NCBI RefSeq assembly: GCF_018798885.1
Contig: NZ_CP076365.1
Span: 62,001-126,000 of the forward strand
Reading direction: 5' to 3'
Length of the DNA: 64,000 nucleotides
From: Gemmobacter fulvus
GTDB taxonomy: Bacteria; Pseudomonadota; Alphaproteobacteria; Rhodobacterales; Rhodobacteraceae
Positions within the stretch are counted from its first letter, which is position 1, and every line of letters begins with the position of its first letter. Below the pieces are notes generated by a model. That model worked only from the letters and a program-made list of their open reading frames with translations, made no database searches and was not told where the DNA came from. Of this stretch, positions 61,167-64,000 are shown in pieces. A program made the position numbers and the translations under genes.

Positions 61167-62924
61167 TCACCTCTGGAAAACATATGTGCCGGGCGCATCT
61201 GCCAGCGCGTTGCCCATTGCGGGCGGCGCGGCGGGGGCACCCGAACGCGCGGCAAGCCAGGCCTGCCAGGGCGTCCACCACGAACCCTCGGTTGCAGGAT
61301 TGGCCTCGACCCAGGTCTCGGGCGGCAAAAGCGCGTCGTCATGGGCGCGGGTCGCCAGCCGGTAGCGGCGGCGCGGGTGACCGGGAGGAGAGACGATCCC
61401 CGCATTATGCCCGCCCGACGTCAGCGCGAAAGTCACCTCGCAATCGGTGAACTGGTGGATTTTGTAGACCGACTTCCAGGGTGCGACATGATCGCGCTCG
61501 GTCCCGACGGCAAAGATCGGCACCCGGATGTTCTGCAACAGAACTGTCTTGCCCCCGGCGGTGAAGCGTCCCGAAGAAAGCTCATTATTCAGATAAAGCC
61601 TGCGCAGATATTCGGCATGCATCCGATAGGGCATCCGGGTGCTGTCGGCATTCCAGGCCATGAGATCATTCATCGCCGTCCGCTCGCCCATCATGTAATC
61701 GCGCACCATCCGGGACCAGATGAGGTCATTCGAGCGCAAAAGCTGAAACGCCCCCGCCATCTGATCGGCAGAGAGATAGCCGCGGTTCCACATCATGCTT
61801 TCAAGAAGATGCAGCTGGCTTGGGTCGATGAACAACGCAAGCTCGCCCGGTTCGGCGAAATCGACCTGCGCGGCAAGCAGCGTCAGCGAGGCGAGACGCG
61901 CGTCCCCCTTCCCCGCCATGGCAGCCGCCGCGATCGACAGCAAAGTGCCACCCAGACAATAGCCGGTGGCGTGGATTTTCTGATCGGGCATTAGACGGGT
62001 GATCTCATCCAACGCGGCCATCACGCCCAGCCGGCGATAATCCTCCAGCGTCAGATCACGATCCTCTGCACCCGGATTGCGCCAGGAAATGGCGAAAACC
62101 GTGTGGCCCTGCGCCACCAGCCAGCGGATCAGTGAATTCTCCGGGCTGAGGTCGAGGATATAGTATTTCATGATCCAGGCCGGAACGATCAGCACCGGCT
62201 CGGGGTGCACGGTTTCTGTCGTGGGCGTATACTGGATCAGTTCGATCAGGTGGTTGCGGAAGATTACCTTGCCCGGCGTCACCGCCACATCGCGACCCGG
62301 TGTAAAGGCCTCGACACCCTCTGGCGGCTCCTGCCGGATCTGGCGGACGACGTCCTGCAGCCAGTTCTGCCAGCCCTTCACAAGGTTCATGCCTCCGGTA
62401 GCCCAGGTCCGTGCCACAACCTCGGGATTGGTAAAAGGGTTGTTCGAAGGCGCACAGACATCAAGGATCTGTTTCGCGGCAAAAGACACCACATCCTCGT
62501 GGTGCTTCGTCACGCCCGGAACCTCATGGGTGACGTTATGCAGCCATTGCTGCTGCAGCAGGAAAGCCTGCGACATCCAGCTGAAGGGCGGTTTCGCCCA
62601 GGCTTCACCGGCGAAACGGCGGTCGCCCGGCAAGGGCGTGATGACCGGCGCGGCCTGCGGATCCATCGCCGAGGCCATCAGATGCGCCATGAGACGCTGC
62701 CATTTGCGGCCCGCCTTGACGCCCAGTTCCATCTGCTTGCCCGGTGCCTGCGCCAGATGAAAGGCCCAGTCGACATAGGCCATCATCAGCGAGCCGGGCG
62801 AGACCCCGCCGCTGAGCTGTCCCGAGAGCGCCTCTCGTATGCGGTCAACGGCCTGAAAAGCCTCGATGCCAAGGCTTTCATCGCCGGTTGCACCCGAGCC
62901 ATCTGATTTGGGAGTAAGGGCCAT
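61167..62924 (-). CDS. phaC: Class I poly(3-hydroxyalkanoate) synthase
   Basis: A 585-aa alpha/beta-hydrolase-fold polymerase. The lipase-like box GYCLGG carries nucleophile C323; D478 (ERDHVAPW) and H506 (SGGHNAG) complete the triad. PAWIMKYYILDLSPENSL is family-typical. It is the first gene of the phaC-pta-ackA-fabI operon and lies 60 bases from a perfect FNR-type site. No phaR, phasin or phaAB genes are in the window. Confidence 0.94.
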   Translation of the reverse strand: MALTPKSDGSGATGDESLGIEAFQAVDRIREALSGQLSGGVSPGSLMMAYVDWAFHLAQAPGKQMELGVKAGRKWQRLMAHLMASAMDPQAAPVITPLPGDRRFAGEAWAKPPFSWMSQAFLLQQQWLHNVTHEVPGVTKHHEDVVSFAAKQILDVCAPSNNPFTNPEVVARTWATGGMNLVKGWQNWLQDVVRQIRQEPPEGVEAFTPGRDVAVTPGKVIFRNHLIELIQYTPTTETVHPEPVLIVPAWIMKYYILDLSPENSLIRWLVAQGHTVFAISWRNPGAEDRDLTLEDYRRLGVMAALDEITRLMPDQKIHATGYCLGGTLLSIAAAAMAGKGDARLASLTLLAAQVDFAEPGELALFIDPSQLHLLESMMWNRGYLSADQMAGAFQLLRSNDLIWSRMVRDYMMGERTAMNDLMAWNADSTRMPYRMHAEYLRRLYLNNELSSGRFTAGGKTVLLQNIRVPIFAVGTERDHVAPWKSVYKIHQFTDCEVTFALTSGGHNAGIVSPPGHPRRRYRLATRAHDDALLPPETWVEANPATEGSWWTPWQAWLAARSGAPAAPPAMGNALADAPGTYVFQR

Positions 62925-62975
62925 GTCGCGTCTCCAATTTACCGGCGGAAGTTAGCACAGAACTATCAACGATTG

Positions 62976-62989
62976 TTGATCGAAATCAA
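62976..62989. promoter_or_regulatory. Perfect FNR/FnrL-type box upstream of phaC
   Basis: TTGAT-CGAA-ATCAA matches the FNR consensus TTGAT-N4-ATCAA exactly. Its centre is about 59 bases before the phaC start; an activator at -41.5 would put the transcription start near 62941, which fits a short leader. It overlaps a second dyad, ATCAAC-GATT-GTTGAT (62965-62980). Confidence 0.72.
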
Positions 62990-62992
62990 AGA

Positions 62993-63012
62993 GTTCAAGA
63001 TTTTTCTTGAAC
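62993..63012. promoter_or_regulatory. Perfect inverted repeat upstream of the FNR box
   Basis: GTTCAAGA and TCTTGAAC form perfect 8-base arms around TTTT, four bases beyond the FNR-type site. Could be a second regulator's operator or a terminator-like hairpin; it has no following T run. Confidence 0.45.
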
Positions 63013-63242
63013 ATAGGCATTGCGCCCAAGGCCCGATGCCGACGACATGTCGTAAAGCGCCGTCAAACCGCCGAAACAGCCGCCCCCGGACTGAACAGGC
63101 AAAGCATCGGCGTCCGGCGGCGGACACGGAATCCCCTGTCCCTGCCCTGATCATCATGGACGATTACCGGCAAAACGGCGCGACGTCGAGGCCATGACCC
63201 GGCCAATGCCGCTGGCACCAACGCCGGGCCAAGGCCGCGGCC
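63013..63242. other. Intergenic remainder between phaC promoter and hydrolase gene
   Basis: About 230 bases with no gene that I can support; short frames on both strands lack ribosome sites. Confidence 0.45.
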
Positions 63243-64000
63243 TCAATCCGCCAGCACATCACCGATGCCAGTGAAGACACCACCGACCTGATTGAAGACA
63301 AAGGCCCCCGCCAAGCGTACCTCACCGAAAAGGGTGTTTTCAACCACAGCCCCGGCCTCGCCGGAAAGCAGGCCGACATAGCGGCTGTGGACGGGATCAT
63401 CGGTCGGAATATCGGTAATATCCACGATCCGTATTCCGGTCGCGACCGCCAGGCGCTGGACCGCCGGATCACGCACATCGACAAGCCCAAGCCGTATCCG
63501 ACGTGCCGAAAGCTGCGACGACAGTTTCAGCGCCAGATCGTCCGAGGAGACGAGCACCGTGATGGGATGCTTCATCGGCCCAAGGCTGACCATCTGGGCG
63601 CGGAAAAGATCGATATCAATATCCGGGGCGGCAAGGATGACCTCGATCCGGTCCAGCACATCGTCCCGCCCGGCAAGACGCAGTTGCACCAGCGTCTCCA
63701 TCGTCAGCCGCGCGCCCATGCTGTGAGCCAGCACCGGCACCGCGTCGGAAGCGGACCGACCCTTTGTCAAAAGCCGCAGCAGATCGGCAAGCGCCGCGCG
63801 GGAAAAGTCAGACGCGTCACGATCAGCCAGATAGGCGCCCGGATAGCCTGCCGAGGGCCATGTAAAAAGGACGGGCTTTTCCTCGATATGCGCATCGACC
63901 GAAAGCTGCGCGGTGCGGAACAAGGCCTCATGAAAGCGGGTGTTGAAGCCGTGGACATAAAGCCCGGCCCCCTCGCGCGAGAGACGCTTTGCAAAGGCGT
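63243..64000 (-). CDS. Alpha/beta-hydrolase of DUF900 type (5' part beyond right edge)
   Basis: The frame remains open to the window edge, so the start is outside. Visible are LYVHGFNTRFHEAL (oxyanion-hole region), VLFTWPSAG, the nucleophile elbow AHSMGARLTMETL and LAAPDIDIDLFR, all characteristic of DUF900 hydrolases. The substrate is unknown. The C-terminal 60 residues (VENTLFGEVRLAG...) are ordinary for the family. It reads toward the phaC promoter region on the same strand but is separated by about 320 bases. Confidence 0.85.
   Translation of the reverse strand, partial: AFAKRLSREGAGLYVHGFNTRFHEALFRTAQLSVDAHIEEKPVLFTWPSAGYPGAYLADRDASDFSRAALADLLRLLTKGRSASDAVPVLAHSMGARLTMETLVQLRLAGRDDVLDRIEVILAAPDIDIDLFRAQMVSLGPMKHPITVLVSSDDLALKLSSQLSARRIRLGLVDVRDPAVQRLAVATGIRIVDITDIPTDDPVHSRYVGLLSGEAGAVVENTLFGEVRLAGAFVFNQVGGVFTGIGDVLAD

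Overview
The window is GC-rich alphaproteobacterial DNA, most likely from the Rhodobacteraceae (Paracoccus/Rhodobacter-like). The evidence is the gene repertoire: TRAP uronate transport, a fused MrpA/MrpB antiporter subunit, a phaC-pta-ackA-fabI cluster behind a perfect FNR-type box, RTX proteins with a PrtD-type exporter, and chrBA. No replication, rRNA or tRNA gene is present, so chromosome versus plasmid cannot be decided. The relaxase, Tni transposon, IS remnants and IS6-family element make a mosaic, plasmid-like or island-rich region likely.

Layout. 1-3235: tniQ'-tniB-tniA transposition module (minus strand, cut by the left edge) with a candidate outer transposon end. 3545-6735: HAD protein, amino-alcohol-type kinase and phospho-lyase-type class III aminotransferase. 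7090-9701: IS5-type transposase remnant, AT-richer oriT candidate, small coupled ORF and MobP/VirD2-like relaxase. 9901-12098: chromate resistance pair. 12253-14946: histidine kinase, response regulator and secreted GlcG/HbpS-like protein. 15252-17010: divergent lysR/pirin. 17256-23400: seven-subunit Mrp antiporter operon with A and B fused. 23660-31877: one minus-strand operon for hexuronate/aldonate catabolism (GntR, TRAP PQM, Zn-dehydrogenase, UxuA, UxuB, KdgK); its composition best fits L-gulonate to KDG. 31995-35093: MFS exporter and aldo/keto reductase with a divergent LysR.

35127-56224 is the most unusual block and looks like a cell-surface/secretion island. It holds two RTX proteins, a three-domain polysaccharide pyruvyltransferase/nitroreductase fusion, a GlfT2-like glycosyltransferase, a sulfotransferase-like protein, two SapC-family proteins divergent from a type I secretion ABC/membrane-fusion pair, an unrecognised 254-aa protein, a repetitive RTX cargo candidate, two large GT2 glycosyltransferases and a methyltransferase. 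Between the exporter and the RTX gene lie the decayed remains of a second copy of the SapC/ABC/unknown-protein cassette, which records an old tandem duplication followed by deletion.

56375-57201 is an IS6-family element with intact inverted repeats and no 8-bp target duplication; it truncates a gltS glutamate-symporter gene. 57841-62924 is an overlapping phaC-pta-ackA-fabI operon (PHA polymerisation, acyl-phosphate metabolism, enoyl reduction) with a perfect TTGAT-N4-ATCAA FNR-type site upstream. The right edge cuts an alpha/beta-hydrolase gene of the DUF900 type.
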